64,000 nt of DNA from Actinomadura viridilutea (GTDB lineage: Bacteria > Actinomycetota > Actinomycetes > Streptosporangiales > Streptosporangiaceae): the NCBI GenBank assembly GCA_003001795.1, contig PVNI01000003.1, positions 186,001 through 250,000 on the forward strand, read 5' to 3'. This document shows, piece after piece, positions 29,022 to 39,804 of the stretch (positions are counted from its first letter, which is position 1; each line of letters starts with the position of its first letter). The position numbers and the translations under genes are program-made. Below the pieces are notes generated by a model. It saw only the letters and a program-made list of their open reading frames with translations, had not been told where the DNA came from and ran no database searches.

Positions 29022-30344
29022 ATGAGGGCCACCACGCGCCGCGTACCGGGCGGCAGGGGATTGAGAGCGGGCCTCGCCGCCGTGCTCGCCGGCATCCTCG
29101 CCGCCGTGTCCGCCTGCGGAGGCGGGGACGACAACGAGCCGTCCGACGGCACCATCGAGCTGACCGTCGACGTCTTCGGCGAGTTCGGCTACGAGCAGCT
29201 GTACAAGCAGTACGAGGCGTCCCACCCCAACATCAAGATCAGGCAGCGCAAGGTCGCCGAGCTCGACCAGTACAAGCCGCGCCTGCAGCAGTGGATGGCC
29301 ACCGGCAAGGGGGCGGGCGACGTGGTCGCGCTGGAGGAGGGCATCCTGCCCACCTACATGCAGCAGCCCGACCGCTTCGTCAACCTCTTCGACTACGGTG
29401 CCGCCTCGCTCGAGCAGAACTTCCTGCCGTGGAAGTGGAAGATGGGCCTCACGCCCGACGGGAAGAAGCTCGTCGGTCTGGGCACCGACATCGCCCCGAT
29501 GGTCATGTGCTACCGCAAGGACCTGTTCAAGAAGGCCGGCCTGCCGACCGACCGGGACGAGGTCTCCAAGCTGTGGCCGGACTGGAACTCCTTCCTGGAG
29601 ACGGGCAAGAAGTTCCAGGCGAAGGTGCCGCAGACCAAGTGGCTGGACGGCCCGGCCGCGATCTGGCGCACCCTCGTGTCCCAGGAGGGCGGCAAGACCG
29701 TCGGCTACACCTACTTCGACACCAGCAACAACCTGGTGTTCGACAAGAACCCGGCGGTCAAGACCGCGTTCGACACCACGCTGCGGTTCCAGACCGAGGG
29801 GCTGACCGCCAACATGCGGATCTTCACGCCCGAATGGCAGACCGCCCTCAAGCGCGACACCTTCGCCACGCTCCCCTGCCCGGCCTGGATGCTCGGCGGC
29901 ATCGAGGAGTTCTCCGGCAACTACGGCAAGGGCAAGTGGGACCTGGCGGCGCTGCCCGGCGGCGCGGGCGTGTGGGGCGGCTCCTGGCTGGCCGTGCCCA
30001 AGCAGTCCAAGCACCCCAAGGAGGCCGCCGAGCTGGCCAAGTTCCTGACCAGCCCGCAGGGCCAGCTGGCCGCGTTCAAGGACAAGAACACCTTCCCGTC
30101 CTCGCCGCAGGCCCAGAAGGACCCGGCGGTGACCGGCAAGACCAACCCCTACTTCGGGGACGCGCCGATCGGCAAGATCTTCAGCGAGATGGCGGCCGCG
30201 GTGAAGCCGATACACCTGGGTCCGAAGAACGAGGACGTGCGTGAGGACGTCGAGGACGTGCTCCTCGGCGTCGGCCAGGGCCAGATCAAGGCGTCCGACG
30301 CCTGGAACCGCGCCGTCGAGGCCGCCGCCAAGGCCGCTCGGTAG
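29022..30344 (+). CDS. cebE: Cello-oligosaccharide-binding lipoprotein
   Basis: Extracytoplasmic solute-binding protein of a cellobiose/cellotriose ABC importer, 440 aa. A lipoprotein signal (LAAVSACGGG, lipidated Cys at about residue 32) anchors it outside the membrane. The fold is the family-1 (MalE-type) sugar-binding protein; DVFGEFGYEQLYKQYEASHP opens the first lobe. Identification as CebE rests on gene order (cebE-cebF-cebG-bglC, then cebR) and the CebR box upstream, which matches Streptomyces. The initiation site has GAGAGGGG and AGG purine runs. A 215-bp gap to cebF may serve to make more binding protein than permease. Confidence 0.92.
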   Translation: MRATTRRVPGGRGLRAGLAAVLAGILAAVSACGGGDDNEPSDGTIELTVDVFGEFGYEQLYKQYEASHPNIKIRQRKVAELDQYKPRLQQWMATGKGAGDVVALEEGILPTYMQQPDRFVNLFDYGAASLEQNFLPWKWKMGLTPDGKKLVGLGTDIAPMVMCYRKDLFKKAGLPTDRDEVSKLWPDWNSFLETGKKFQAKVPQTKWLDGPAAIWRTLVSQEGGKTVGYTYFDTSNNLVFDKNPAVKTAFDTTLRFQTEGLTANMRIFTPEWQTALKRDTFATLPCPAWMLGGIEEFSGNYGKGKWDLAALPGGAGVWGGSWLAVPKQSKHPKEAAELAKFLTSPQGQLAAFKDKNTFPSSPQAQKDPAVTGKTNPYFGDAPIGKIFSEMAAAVKPIHLGPKNEDVREDVEDVLLGVGQGQIKASDAWNRAVEAAAKAAR

Positions 30345-30559
30345 CGCCCGCGGCTCCCGGGAGGCGCCGCGCGGTTTGGAACGCCCGGGCCGCGTCCGCC
30401 CCCGGGAGCGCGAGGCACGGGGAACCGCGGCGGCGGTGCCTCTCAAGACCGCCCCGGGCGCCGCCGCCGCATCCTGGCCCCAGCGGCCTCCCCCACCGAC
30501 GCGTCGAAGGCGCGTAGCACCGACCTGACCTCAACCGACGCCCCGAAGGGACTTTTTTC
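30345..30559 (+). promoter_or_regulatory. cebE-cebF intercistronic region with inverted repeats
   Basis: GC-rich 215 bp. CTCCCGGGAG (10-bp palindrome, near 30355) recurs in partial form as CCCCGGGAG near 30403. Such intercistronic structures often limit permease expression relative to the binding protein. The element is seen, its role is inferred. The last bases carry GAAGGGA before the cebF ATG. Confidence 0.35.
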
Positions 30560-31546
30560 ATGAGCGTCGAACTGCGTCCGGCGACCCCCGGACGCAACCG
30601 GACGGGCCCGAAGCGGACCGCACCGCGCGGCGCCTCCGGCCGCGGTTGGCGGGTCCGTCTCGCCCGGCTCGACATGCGGGTCTCGCCCTACCTGTTCATC
30701 TCGCCGTTCTACGTCATCTTCCTGATCTTCGGGGCGTTCCCGCTGGTCTTCACGATCTGGGTGTCCCTGCACGACTGGGAGCTGGCCTCGGGACTGCGGG
30801 ACTTCATCGGGCTGGGCAACTACCGCGAGCTGCTCGGGGACGAGGCGTTCTGGCGCTCGGTCGTCAACACCATCGGCATCTTCTTCCTGTCCACGGTGCC
30901 GCAGCTGCTGCTGGCGCTGTGGGTGGCCAACCTGCTGAACCGGCGGCTGCGGGCCAGCACGTTCTACCGCATCGGCATCGTCGCCCCGATGGTCACCTCG
31001 ACCGCGGCGGTGGCGATCGTGTTCGGCCAGCTGTTCGCCCGCGACTACGGCATGGTCAACTGGCTGCTCGGCCAGATCGGCGTCGACCCCATCGACTGGC
31101 AGGCGTCCCGCGGCTGGTCCTGGGTGGCGATCTCGGCGATGGTCGACTGGCGGTGGACCGGCTACAACGCGCTGATCTACCTGGCCGCCATGCAGGCCAT
31201 CCCCAAGGACCTGTACGAGGCGGCGGCCATCGACGGCGCCTCGCGGCTCCGCCAGTTCTGGCAGATCACCGTGCCGATGCTGCGGCCCACGATCATCTTC
31301 ACCGTCATCATCTCCACGATCGGCGGGCTGCAGCTGTTCACCGAGCCGGTGCTGTTCGGCAGCGGCCGGATGGACGGCGGTCCGGTGCACCAGTACCAGA
31401 CCGTGACCATGTACATGTTCGACAACGCGTTCCGTAGCGACCACTACGGCTACGGCGCGGCGATCGCCTGGATGCTCTTCCTGATGATCATCGTCTTCTC
31501 CCTGCTCAACTTCCTGTTCGTCCGGCGCGCGGGAGGCGGACGATGA
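30560..31546 (+). CDS. cebF: Cello-oligosaccharide ABC permease
   Basis: MalF-type inner-membrane permease, 328 aa, with six predicted helices after a 40-residue basic cytoplasmic tail (TGPKRTAPRGASGRG). The first helix begins SPYLFISPFYVIF. The ATPase-docking EAA loop is LYEAAAIDGASRLRQFWQIT. GAAGGGA precedes the ATG by 8 nt. It overlaps cebG by 4 bp (ATGA). No ATPase gene is in the operon, which is normal for Ceb transporters powered by the shared MsiK ATPase; an MsiK-like gene lies 3.9 kb downstream of its stop. Confidence 0.93.
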   Translation: MSVELRPATPGRNRTGPKRTAPRGASGRGWRVRLARLDMRVSPYLFISPFYVIFLIFGAFPLVFTIWVSLHDWELASGLRDFIGLGNYRELLGDEAFWRSVVNTIGIFFLSTVPQLLLALWVANLLNRRLRASTFYRIGIVAPMVTSTAAVAIVFGQLFARDYGMVNWLLGQIGVDPIDWQASRGWSWVAISAMVDWRWTGYNALIYLAAMQAIPKDLYEAAAIDGASRLRQFWQITVPMLRPTIIFTVIISTIGGLQLFTEPVLFGSGRMDGGPVHQYQTVTMYMFDNAFRSDHYGYGAAIAWMLFLMIIVFSLLNFLFVRRAGGGR

Positions 31547-32424
31547 CCGCCGTCCTGTCGCGCCCCAGCGGCACCCACCGCCGTCCCGGGCGGCTGCGCG
31601 GACTGTGGGACGCCAGCCCGCTGACCTACATCACCCTGATCGCGGCGCTGGTGCTGTCGGTCTTCCCGATCTACTGGATGATCATCGTCGCGACGCGCAG
31701 CAACGAGGTGGTCGGCAGCGTCCCGCCGCCGATGACCCCGGGCGGCAACCTGGGCGACAACGTGGGCCGGCTGTTCGACAACCCCGACGCCTACTTCGCC
31801 AAGGGCCTGGTGAACTCGGCGATCGTGTCGTCGGCGGTCACCGTCTCCACGGTGTTCTTCGCCTCGCTGGCCGGGTTCGCGTTCGCCAAGCTGCGCTTCC
31901 GCGGCAAGAACGCGCTGCTGCTGGTGATCATCGCGACCATGATGATCCCGGTGCAGATGGGCATCATCCCGCTGTACATGATCATGGTGCGGCTGGGCTG
32001 GCAGAACACGCTCCAGGCGGTGATCGTGCCGTTCCTGGTCACCGGGTTCGGCGTGTTCATGATGCGCCAGTACGCCGACCAGGCCGTCCCCGACGAGCTG
32101 ATCGAGGCCGCCCGGGTCGACGGCTGCACCACCTTCGGCATCTACTGGCGCGTCGTGCTGCCCGCGCTGCGGCCGGCGGCGGGCGTGCTGGGCCTGTTCA
32201 CGTTCATGCAGACCTGGAACGAGTTCATGTGGCCGCTGGCGGTGCTCAACCCCGAGAACCCGACCGTCCAGCTGTCCATCAACAACCTGGCGAACGCCTA
32301 CTTCAAGGACTACACGCTCATGTTCGCCGGGACGACGCTGGCGATCCTGCCGCTGCTCATCGTCTTCATCCTGTTCGGCCGCCAGATCATCGGCGGAATC
32401 ATGGAAGGTGCGATCAAGGCGTGA
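31543..32424 (+). CDS. cebG: Cello-oligosaccharide ABC permease
   Basis: MalG-type permease, 293 aa, partner of CebF. The first helix is LTYITLIAALVLSVFPIYWM. The EAA loop is LIEAARVDGCTTFGIYWRVV. The conserved TWNEFMWPLAVL stretch lies near residue 225. It overlaps cebF at its start and bglC at its end, both by 4 bp, so the membrane complex and the intracellular beta-glucosidase are translationally coupled. Confidence 0.93.
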   Translation: MTAVLSRPSGTHRRPGRLRGLWDASPLTYITLIAALVLSVFPIYWMIIVATRSNEVVGSVPPPMTPGGNLGDNVGRLFDNPDAYFAKGLVNSAIVSSAVTVSTVFFASLAGFAFAKLRFRGKNALLLVIIATMMIPVQMGIIPLYMIMVRLGWQNTLQAVIVPFLVTGFGVFMMRQYADQAVPDELIEAARVDGCTTFGIYWRVVLPALRPAAGVLGLFTFMQTWNEFMWPLAVLNPENPTVQLSINNLANAYFKDYTLMFAGTTLAILPLLIVFILFGRQIIGGIMEGAIKA

Positions 32425-33851
32425 CCTCCGTACAGCACAGCTCCGAGCCCGCACCCGCCGCCGCCTTCCCCGCGGGGTTCCGCTGGGGCGCCGCGACCGC
32501 CGCCTACCAGATCGAGGGGGCCGCCGCCGAGGACGGCCGCGGACCGTCGATCTGGGACACCTTCTGCCGCATCCCCGGCAAGGTGCTGGGCGGCGACACC
32601 GGCGACGTGGCCGTGGACCACTACCACCGGTTCCGCGAGGACGTGGCGCTCATGGCCGACCTGGGGCTGAACGCCTACCGGTTCTCCATCGCCTGGCCGC
32701 GCGTCCAGCCGTCCGGCGCCGGGGCGGTCAACGAGGCGGGCCTGGACTTCTACAAGCGCCTGGTCGACGCCCTCCTGGAGGCGGGCGTGGAGCCGTGGCC
32801 GACCCTCTACCACTGGGACCTGCCGCAGCCGCTGGAGGACGCCGGCGGCTGGCCCGAGCGGGACACCGCGCACCGGTTCGCCGACTTCGCCGACACGGTG
32901 CACGCCGCGCTCGGCGACCGGGTGCGCCAGTGGATGACCATCAATGAGCCGTGGTGCGCGGCGTTCCTGGGGTACGCCTCGGGTGAGCATGCGCCCGGTC
33001 GAAGGGAGCCGGCCGCCGCGCTGCGCGCCGCGCACCACCTGATGCTGGGGCACGGGCTGGCGGTGGAGGCGATGCGCGCCCGCCGTCCGGACAACCGGTT
33101 CGGCGCGGCCGTCAACCTGTACGCCGTCTCCCCCGCCAGCCAGGCCGAGGCCGATCTGGACGCGGCGCGCCGCATCGACGGCATGCAGAACCGCTTCTTC
33201 CTCGACCCGCTGCTGCGCGGCTCCTACCCGGCGGACGTGCTGACCGACCTGGAGGGGCTGAAGTTCGAGGAGGCCATCCGGGACGGCGACCTGGCCGTCA
33301 TCAACCAGCCGATCGACCAGCTCGGCATCAACTACTACTCCCGGTTCACCGTGTCGGGCACGCCCGGCGACGCCGCGCAGGCGGTGTCCTCCCCGTTCTC
33401 CAGCCACTCCCCGTGGGTGGGCAGCGAGTTCGTGCGGTTCGTCGACACCGGGCGTCCGGTCACCGGCATGGGCTGGGAGATCTACGAGCGGGGCCTGTAC
33501 GAGATCCTGGTGCGGCTGCACCGGGAGTACCCGCCGGTCGCGCTCTACATCACCGAGAACGGCGCGGGCTACGACGAGCCGCCCAACGGGGACGCCCCGC
33601 TCAACGACGCCGACCGCATCGCGTACCTAGAGGGGCACTTGCGCGCCTGCCACGACGCCATCGCGGAGGGCGTGCCGCTGCGCGGCTATTTCACCTGGTC
33701 GCTGCTGGATAATTTCGAATGGGCATGGGGGTACTCCAAGCGCTTCGGGCTGGTGCACGTCGATTACGCCACCCAGCGCAGGATGCCCAAGGAGAGCGCA
33801 CGCTGGTATTCGGGGGTGATCCGGCAGGGCGGTCTGCCGGAGCGCCGCTGA
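32421..33851 (+). CDS. bglC: Intracellular beta-glucosidase (GH1)
   Basis: Hydrolyses imported cellobiose and cello-oligosaccharides to glucose, 476 aa. No signal peptide. GH1 signatures: the N-terminal FRWGAATAAYQIEGA; acid/base Glu176 in TINEPW; nucleophile Glu379 in YITENGAGY; and WSLLDNFEWAWGYSKRFG near the C-terminus. The GTG at 32421 overlaps the cebG stop (GTGA). This is the BglC position of Streptomyces ceb clusters; by removing the inducer, it closes the regulatory loop with CebR. Catalytic residues are intact. Confidence 0.95.
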   Translation: MTSVQHSSEPAPAAAFPAGFRWGAATAAYQIEGAAAEDGRGPSIWDTFCRIPGKVLGGDTGDVAVDHYHRFREDVALMADLGLNAYRFSIAWPRVQPSGAGAVNEAGLDFYKRLVDALLEAGVEPWPTLYHWDLPQPLEDAGGWPERDTAHRFADFADTVHAALGDRVRQWMTINEPWCAAFLGYASGEHAPGRREPAAALRAAHHLMLGHGLAVEAMRARRPDNRFGAAVNLYAVSPASQAEADLDAARRIDGMQNRFFLDPLLRGSYPADVLTDLEGLKFEEAIRDGDLAVINQPIDQLGINYYSRFTVSGTPGDAAQAVSSPFSSHSPWVGSEFVRFVDTGRPVTGMGWEIYERGLYEILVRLHREYPPVALYITENGAGYDEPPNGDAPLNDADRIAYLEGHLRACHDAIAEGVPLRGYFTWSLLDNFEWAWGYSKRFGLVHVDYATQRRMPKESARWYSGVIRQGGLPERR

Positions 33852-34022
33852 CGGCGTCGCACGCGACGAAGGGGCCGGAGAGACGATGCGGGAGGCGAGG
33901 CTGCCCGGACGGGTACCGGACACCGGACCGGTGCGGACGCGCGGACAGGCGCACCGGCGGCCGCTCGAAGAAGCGGCCGGGCGAGCGGGACGCGGGGGAT
34001 CCGCCGCGGCGACGGGACGCCC

Positions 34023-35036
34023 ATGGCGGTGAGGCGCTCGCGCCGGCCGACGCTGGAGGAGGTCGCGGCGCGGGCCGGCGTGGGCCGCGGCACCGTGTCG
34101 CGGGTCATCAACGGCTCGCCGCGGGTGAGCCGCCGGGCCCGCGAGGCGGTGCTGCGCGCCATCGACGAGCTGGGGTACGTGCCGAACCGCGCGGCCCGCA
34201 CCCTGGTGACGCGGCGGACCGACACGGTGGCGCTGGTGGTGGCCGAGTCCGAGCTGCGGGTGTTCGATGAGCCGTTCTTCGCCGGGATCATCCGCGGCAT
34301 CAGCTCGGAGCTGAACGCCACCGGGCTGCAGCTGCTGCTGGCGCTGGCGCAGTCGCCCGAGGAGTACGCCCGGCTGGAGCAGTACCTGACCGGGCAGCAC
34401 GTCGACGGCGTGCTGCTGACCTCGCTGCACGCCGACGACCCGCTGCCGGCCAAGCTGGAGGCCAACGGGGTGCCGACCGTGCTGGGCGGCCGGCCCCCGG
34501 GGCTGACCCCGGTCAGCTACGTCGACGTCGACAACCGCAACGGCGCCCGCCAGGCCGTGCAGTACCTGCTGGACCAGGGACGGCGGCGCATCGCCACCGT
34601 GGCCGGCCCGCAGGACATGGGCGTGGGCATCGACCGGCTGGCCGGATACCGCGAGGCGCTGGCCGAGGCGGGGCTGCCCGAGCTGGTGGTGTACGGCGAC
34701 TTCAGCGAGGCCAGCGGCGTCGCCGCCGCCGAGCGGCTGCTGGAGATGGCGCCGGACCTGGACGCGGTGTTCGCCGCGGACGACCCGATGGCGCTGGGCG
34801 CCATGCGGGTGCTGAAGAAGCGCGGGCGCCGCATCCCCGACGACGTGGCGGTGGTCGGCTTCGAGGACTCGGCCAGCGCGCCGGTGGCCGATCCGCCGCT
34901 GACCACCGTGCACCAGTCCGTGGAGGAGATGGGACGCCGCATGGCGCGGCTGCTGGTCTCGCGCATCCGGGGCGAGCCGGTGCCCGAGCCGGTGGTGATC
35001 CTGCAGACCCATCTGGTGCTGCGCGAATCGGCCTGA
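34023..35036 (+). CDS. cebR: LacI-family repressor of cellulolytic genes
   Basis: A 337-aa LacI/GalR repressor. HTH: PTLEEVAARAGVGRGTVSRV followed by INGSPRVSRRAREAV; minor-groove helix region GYVPNRAARTLVTRR. The sensor domain ends with VVGFEDSASAPVADPPLTTV. Location directly after bglC and four CebR boxes in the window identify it as CebR, which releases DNA on binding cellobiose (established for Streptomyces). A 171-bp gap separates it from bglC, so it may also have its own promoter. The ATG has only a weak GACGGGA ribosome site. Predicted targets here are the GH6, cebEFG-bglC and GH10 genes. Confidence 0.92.
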   Translation: MAVRRSRRPTLEEVAARAGVGRGTVSRVINGSPRVSRRAREAVLRAIDELGYVPNRAARTLVTRRTDTVALVVAESELRVFDEPFFAGIIRGISSELNATGLQLLLALAQSPEEYARLEQYLTGQHVDGVLLTSLHADDPLPAKLEANGVPTVLGGRPPGLTPVSYVDVDNRNGARQAVQYLLDQGRRRIATVAGPQDMGVGIDRLAGYREALAEAGLPELVVYGDFSEASGVAAAERLLEMAPDLDAVFAADDPMALGAMRVLKKRGRRIPDDVAVVGFEDSASAPVADPPLTTVHQSVEEMGRRMARLLVSRIRGEPVPEPVVILQTHLVLRESA

Positions 35037-35447
35037 GACGGCCGCGCAACGGACGGCGAACACATGGAACGGGAGGCCGGCGGGAAGGGCGGGCGGGCTG
35101 CCTCACGGGCCCGTGAAGGGGGCCGGGCCCGGGTTCCGCTCGCCCGGTCCGCCGTCCTTCCGGCGGGTCCGCCCGTCCTGCCGCTCGGGCCCGACCGCCC
35201 GGGCCGGCTCGACGGCTCGGTCGCCGCGCTCCCCGAGGAGGCCGCGATCGGCCTGCGGGAGCGGGAATACGGGCTGGACAAAGTGGCGTGCGTCACGATG
35301 TACTTACGGATGACCTCGGTCCGTGCGGCGGGCGCCGAGTCGCTCGCGCCATGCGACGGCGCCGCCGGTGAGGGGGCACGGCCGGAACCCATCCCACAAG
35401 GGGCGCGGTGTGCCGCGTCCGCCCACCCCCGACCCTAGGTGCTAGCG
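35037..35447. other. Intergenic region upstream of the MsiK-like gene
   Basis: About 410 bp. An open frame at 35064-35438 has low-complexity Arg/Ala/Pro/Gly content and no recognisable domain, so it is not called. The region presumably holds the promoter of the ATPase gene, but no CebR box was found in it. Confidence 0.4.
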
Positions 35448-36725
35448 ATGGCCGCAGTCTCCCTCGAATCGGTGAGCAAGGTCTATCCGGGCGGGGTGCG
35501 CGCGGTCAGCGATCTGCGGCTGCACGTACGCGACGGGGAGCTGATGGTGCTGCTCGGCCCGTCCGGCTGCGGAAAGTCGACCATTCTGCGCATCATCGCC
35601 GGTCTCGAGGAGCCCACGAGCGGCGAGCTGTGGCTGGACGGCCAACTGGCCACCGACCTGCCGCCGCGCGAGCGCAACATCGCCATGGTGTTCCAGAGCG
35701 GCGCGCTCTACCCGCACCGCAGCATCCAGGGCAACCTGGCGTTCCCGCTGGAGCTGGCGGGCGAGGACCCGGACGAGATCCGCGCCAAGGTGGTCGAGCT
35801 GTCGCGCGCGCTGCAGATCGAGCAGACACTGGACCGGCTGCCCGGCAGCCTGTCCGGCGGACAGCGCCAGCGGGTGGCGATGGGCAGGGCCATCATCCGC
35901 GAGCCGTCGGTGTTCCTGATGGACGAGCCGCTGTCCAACCTGGACGCGGCGCTGCGCACCGACCTGCGGCTGGAGATCGGCGCGCTGGTGCGCGGGCTGG
36001 GCGTCACCACCGTGTACGTCACCCACGACCAGGTGGAGGCGCTGACCCTGGCCGACCGGATCGCGGTGCTGCGGGACGGGCGCCTGGAGGACCTCGGCAC
36101 GCCCACGCAGGTGTACGAGGACCCGGCCACCGCGTTCACCGCCGCCTTCCTGGGCGCCCCTCAGATCAACCTGCTCGCCGGGACCGTCTACGCGCATCTG
36201 GGCGAAGGCAGCGTCACCATCGACCTCGGCGGCCAGGAACTGCGGCTGCCGTGGACCGATCCGCGCGTGGAGCACCTGGCGCACCACCACGGGTTCCCCA
36301 TCATCGTGGGGGTGCGCGCCGACGCGCTGCACCCGGTGTCCGATCCGGAGGAGGGCGCCGAGCTGACCGGGCGGCTGCGGGCGCTGGAGTACCACGGGCA
36401 CGAGTGGCTGGCGCACGTGGAGACGGACGTGCCGGTGGTCGACCGCGACGAGCTCGAGGCGGCGCCGCGGGATCAGCGGGAGACGCCGCGCGACGAGTCG
36501 GCGTTCCTGGACCGCGTCCGCTCCATGCTGCGGCTGGGGTCCCGCCGCGCCGAGCCCGAGCCGCCGTCCGACCACGTCGGCGCGCACCGCCGCTCGGACC
36601 TGGTGGTGCGGCTGCGGTCCGGGCACGGGCAGAAGGTGGGCGCTCCGATGCGGCTGGCGGTGGACGTGTCGCGGGTGCTGTTCTTCGACCGGGAGGGCCG
36701 CCGCATCGACCCCGTCCAGCGCTGA
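35448..36725 (+). CDS. msiK: Sugar ABC transporter ATPase (MsiK/UgpC-type)
   Basis: Cytoplasmic ATPase that can energise several carbohydrate importers, 425 aa. Walker A GPSGCGKST, Q-loop MVFQSGALYPH, signature LSGGQRQRVAMGRA, Walker B VFLMDEPLSNLDA and H-loop VTHDQVEA are all intact. The C-terminal regulatory OB-fold region carries a long charged insertion (about residues 340-390) before MRLAVDVSRVLFFD. ATG 35448 has AGGTG about 9 nt upstream. In Streptomyces MsiK is encoded away from ceb and serves many transporters; here it is adjacent to cebR. It may serve the Ceb, 59-62 kb and 1-kb importers (inference). Confidence 0.88.
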   Translation: MAAVSLESVSKVYPGGVRAVSDLRLHVRDGELMVLLGPSGCGKSTILRIIAGLEEPTSGELWLDGQLATDLPPRERNIAMVFQSGALYPHRSIQGNLAFPLELAGEDPDEIRAKVVELSRALQIEQTLDRLPGSLSGGQRQRVAMGRAIIREPSVFLMDEPLSNLDAALRTDLRLEIGALVRGLGVTTVYVTHDQVEALTLADRIAVLRDGRLEDLGTPTQVYEDPATAFTAAFLGAPQINLLAGTVYAHLGEGSVTIDLGGQELRLPWTDPRVEHLAHHHGFPIIVGVRADALHPVSDPEEGAELTGRLRALEYHGHEWLAHVETDVPVVDRDELEAAPRDQRETPRDESAFLDRVRSMLRLGSRRAEPEPPSDHVGAHRRSDLVVRLRSGHGQKVGAPMRLAVDVSRVLFFDREGRRIDPVQR

Positions 36726-36744
36726 GGGCGCGGCGAGGCCGCCG

Positions 36745-36795
36745 CGCATTGAAGGGCGCCGCGCATTGAAGGGCGCCGCGTATGGAAGGGCGCCG
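36745..36795. repeat. Three tandem copies of a 17-bp unit
   Basis: Units 36745-36761 and 36762-36778 are identical (CGCATTGAAGGGCGCCG); the third (36779-36795) differs at two positions. They lie between the msiK-like stop and the convergent xylanase. Confidence 0.9.
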
Positions 36796-36866
36796 CGGGC
36801 CGCTGCGGAGAGGGGTCACCGTTCGCTAACGGGCCGCGGCGCCCGGTCCGGGGCCGCCGGTCGTGG

Positions 36867-38363
<1,497 letters not shown>

Positions 38364-38472
38364 TCACGCCTCTCACGAAATCCCCGGCCGACCGCGGCAA
38401 CCTTCGCGCCGTCCCCGCCGACTTCGGAGGTGGAACGGCATACCGGGGTCCGCCCAACTCCCCCGGTGTTCC

Positions 38473-38508
38473 GTCTGCCCGCCCCATCGGCCCCTGGGGC
38501 GGGCAGAC
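38473..38508. terminator. Strong hairpin in the xylanase-galM divergent region
   Basis: Perfect 13-bp stem (38473-38485 / 38496-38508) with a 10-nt loop, 149 bp before galM. No gene ends here, so it may insulate the divergent promoters or act as an attenuator for galM. Confidence 0.55.
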
Positions 38509-38656
38509 CCCCGAAGCCAACGCGGCGATTCGGAGCCGCCGGGCAGGAGCCGGGGCCTGCCGCGCTGACGGTCCTGGAGACTACGCTCGTCGTCCGCGAG
38601 CCCACCGCGGCGCCGGTCGGCGTCCGGGCCGACCGCCCGCCCTCCCGAAAGGTCAC

Positions 38657-39688
38657 ATGAACGAAGAGAGCTTCGGCGCGCTGCCCGACGGCACGCCCGT
38701 GCGCCGCTACACGCTGACCGGGTCCGCGATCCGCGTGCGCGTCCTGACGTACGGCTGCGCCGTGCAGACCCTGGAGGTGCCCGACCGCGACGGCGTCTTC
38801 GGCAACGTCGTCCTCGGCTGCGCCACGCTCGACGGCTACCTGGCCCGCCGCCGCTTCTTCGGCGCCGTCGTCGGCCGGTACGGCAACCGCATCGCGGGCG
38901 GCCGGTTCCGCCTGGACGGCCAGGAGTACCGGCTGCCCCGCAACAACGGTGACAACAGCCTGCACGGCGGCGAAGAGGGGTTCGACAGGCGCGTCTGGGA
39001 CGTCGCCGAGGCGGACGACCGCTCCCTCACTCTCACCTACGTCAGCCCCGACGGCGAGCAGGGCTACCCGGGGACGCTGCGCGCGACCGTCACCTACACC
39101 GTCACCGACGACGCGCTGCGCGTCGACTACCGCGCCACCACAGACCGTCCGACGGTGGTGAACCTGACCAACCACTCGTACTTCAACCTCGGCGGCGAGG
39201 GCTCCGGCACGGTGTACGGCCACCGGCTCACCATCGACGCCGACCGCTACCTGCCGGTGGACGACCGGCAGATCCCGCTGGGCGAGCAGGCGCCCGTCGC
39301 GGGCACGCCGTTCGACTTCACCGAGCCGCGGCCGATCGGCGCCCGCATCCGCGATCCGCACCCCCAGCTGCTGGTCGGCCGCGGCTACGACCACACGTTC
39401 GTGCTGAACGGCGCCGAGGTCGCCGCCCGCGCCGAGGACCCGCGCTCCGGCCGCGTGCTGGAGGTGCTGACCAGCGAGCCGGGCGTGCAGTTCTACTCGG
39501 GCAACTTCCTCGACGGCTCGGACGTCGGGACCGGCGGCCTGGCCTACCGCCAGGGCGACGCGTTCTGCCTGGAGACGCAGCACTTCCCCGACTCCCCCAA
39601 CCAGCCGGACTTCCCGTCCACCGTGCTGCGTCCGGGCGAGGAGTACCGGTCGACCACCACGTACCGCTTCTCCACGCTGCCGGACTGA
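38657..39688 (+). CDS. galM: Aldose 1-epimerase (mutarotase)
   Basis: Interconverts alpha and beta anomers of glucose, galactose or xylose, 343 aa. Family motifs are clear: GRYGNRIAGGRF, NNGDNSLHGG (catalytic His follows in later strands), LTNHSYFNL with the second His, and the C-terminal CLETQHFPDSPNQPDFPS with the catalytic Glu region. No signal peptide, so it acts in the cytoplasm on sugars released by the intracellular glycosidases. GAAAGG precedes the ATG by 5 nt. It is transcribed alone, with an upstream hairpin at 38473. Confidence 0.94.
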   Translation: MNEESFGALPDGTPVRRYTLTGSAIRVRVLTYGCAVQTLEVPDRDGVFGNVVLGCATLDGYLARRRFFGAVVGRYGNRIAGGRFRLDGQEYRLPRNNGDNSLHGGEEGFDRRVWDVAEADDRSLTLTYVSPDGEQGYPGTLRATVTYTVTDDALRVDYRATTDRPTVVNLTNHSYFNLGGEGSGTVYGHRLTIDADRYLPVDDRQIPLGEQAPVAGTPFDFTEPRPIGARIRDPHPQLLVGRGYDHTFVLNGAEVAARAEDPRSGRVLEVLTSEPGVQFYSGNFLDGSDVGTGGLAYRQGDAFCLETQHFPDSPNQPDFPSTVLRPGEEYRSTTTYRFSTLPD

Positions 39689-39804
39689 CCAAGGGTTGCG
39701 GGGGCCGTGTCGTGCGCGGGCGCCCCACCGCCGACCGCGCGGCGGGCGTCCGACGCCCGCGGCGGCGCCCGGACGTCCCGTCGGCCGCCGCGCGGGCCGG
39801 CGGG

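Noticed and set aside
35064..35438. A 124-codon frame between cebR and the MsiK-like gene
   Set aside because: No domain, poor start context and intergenic composition; most likely the promoter region.
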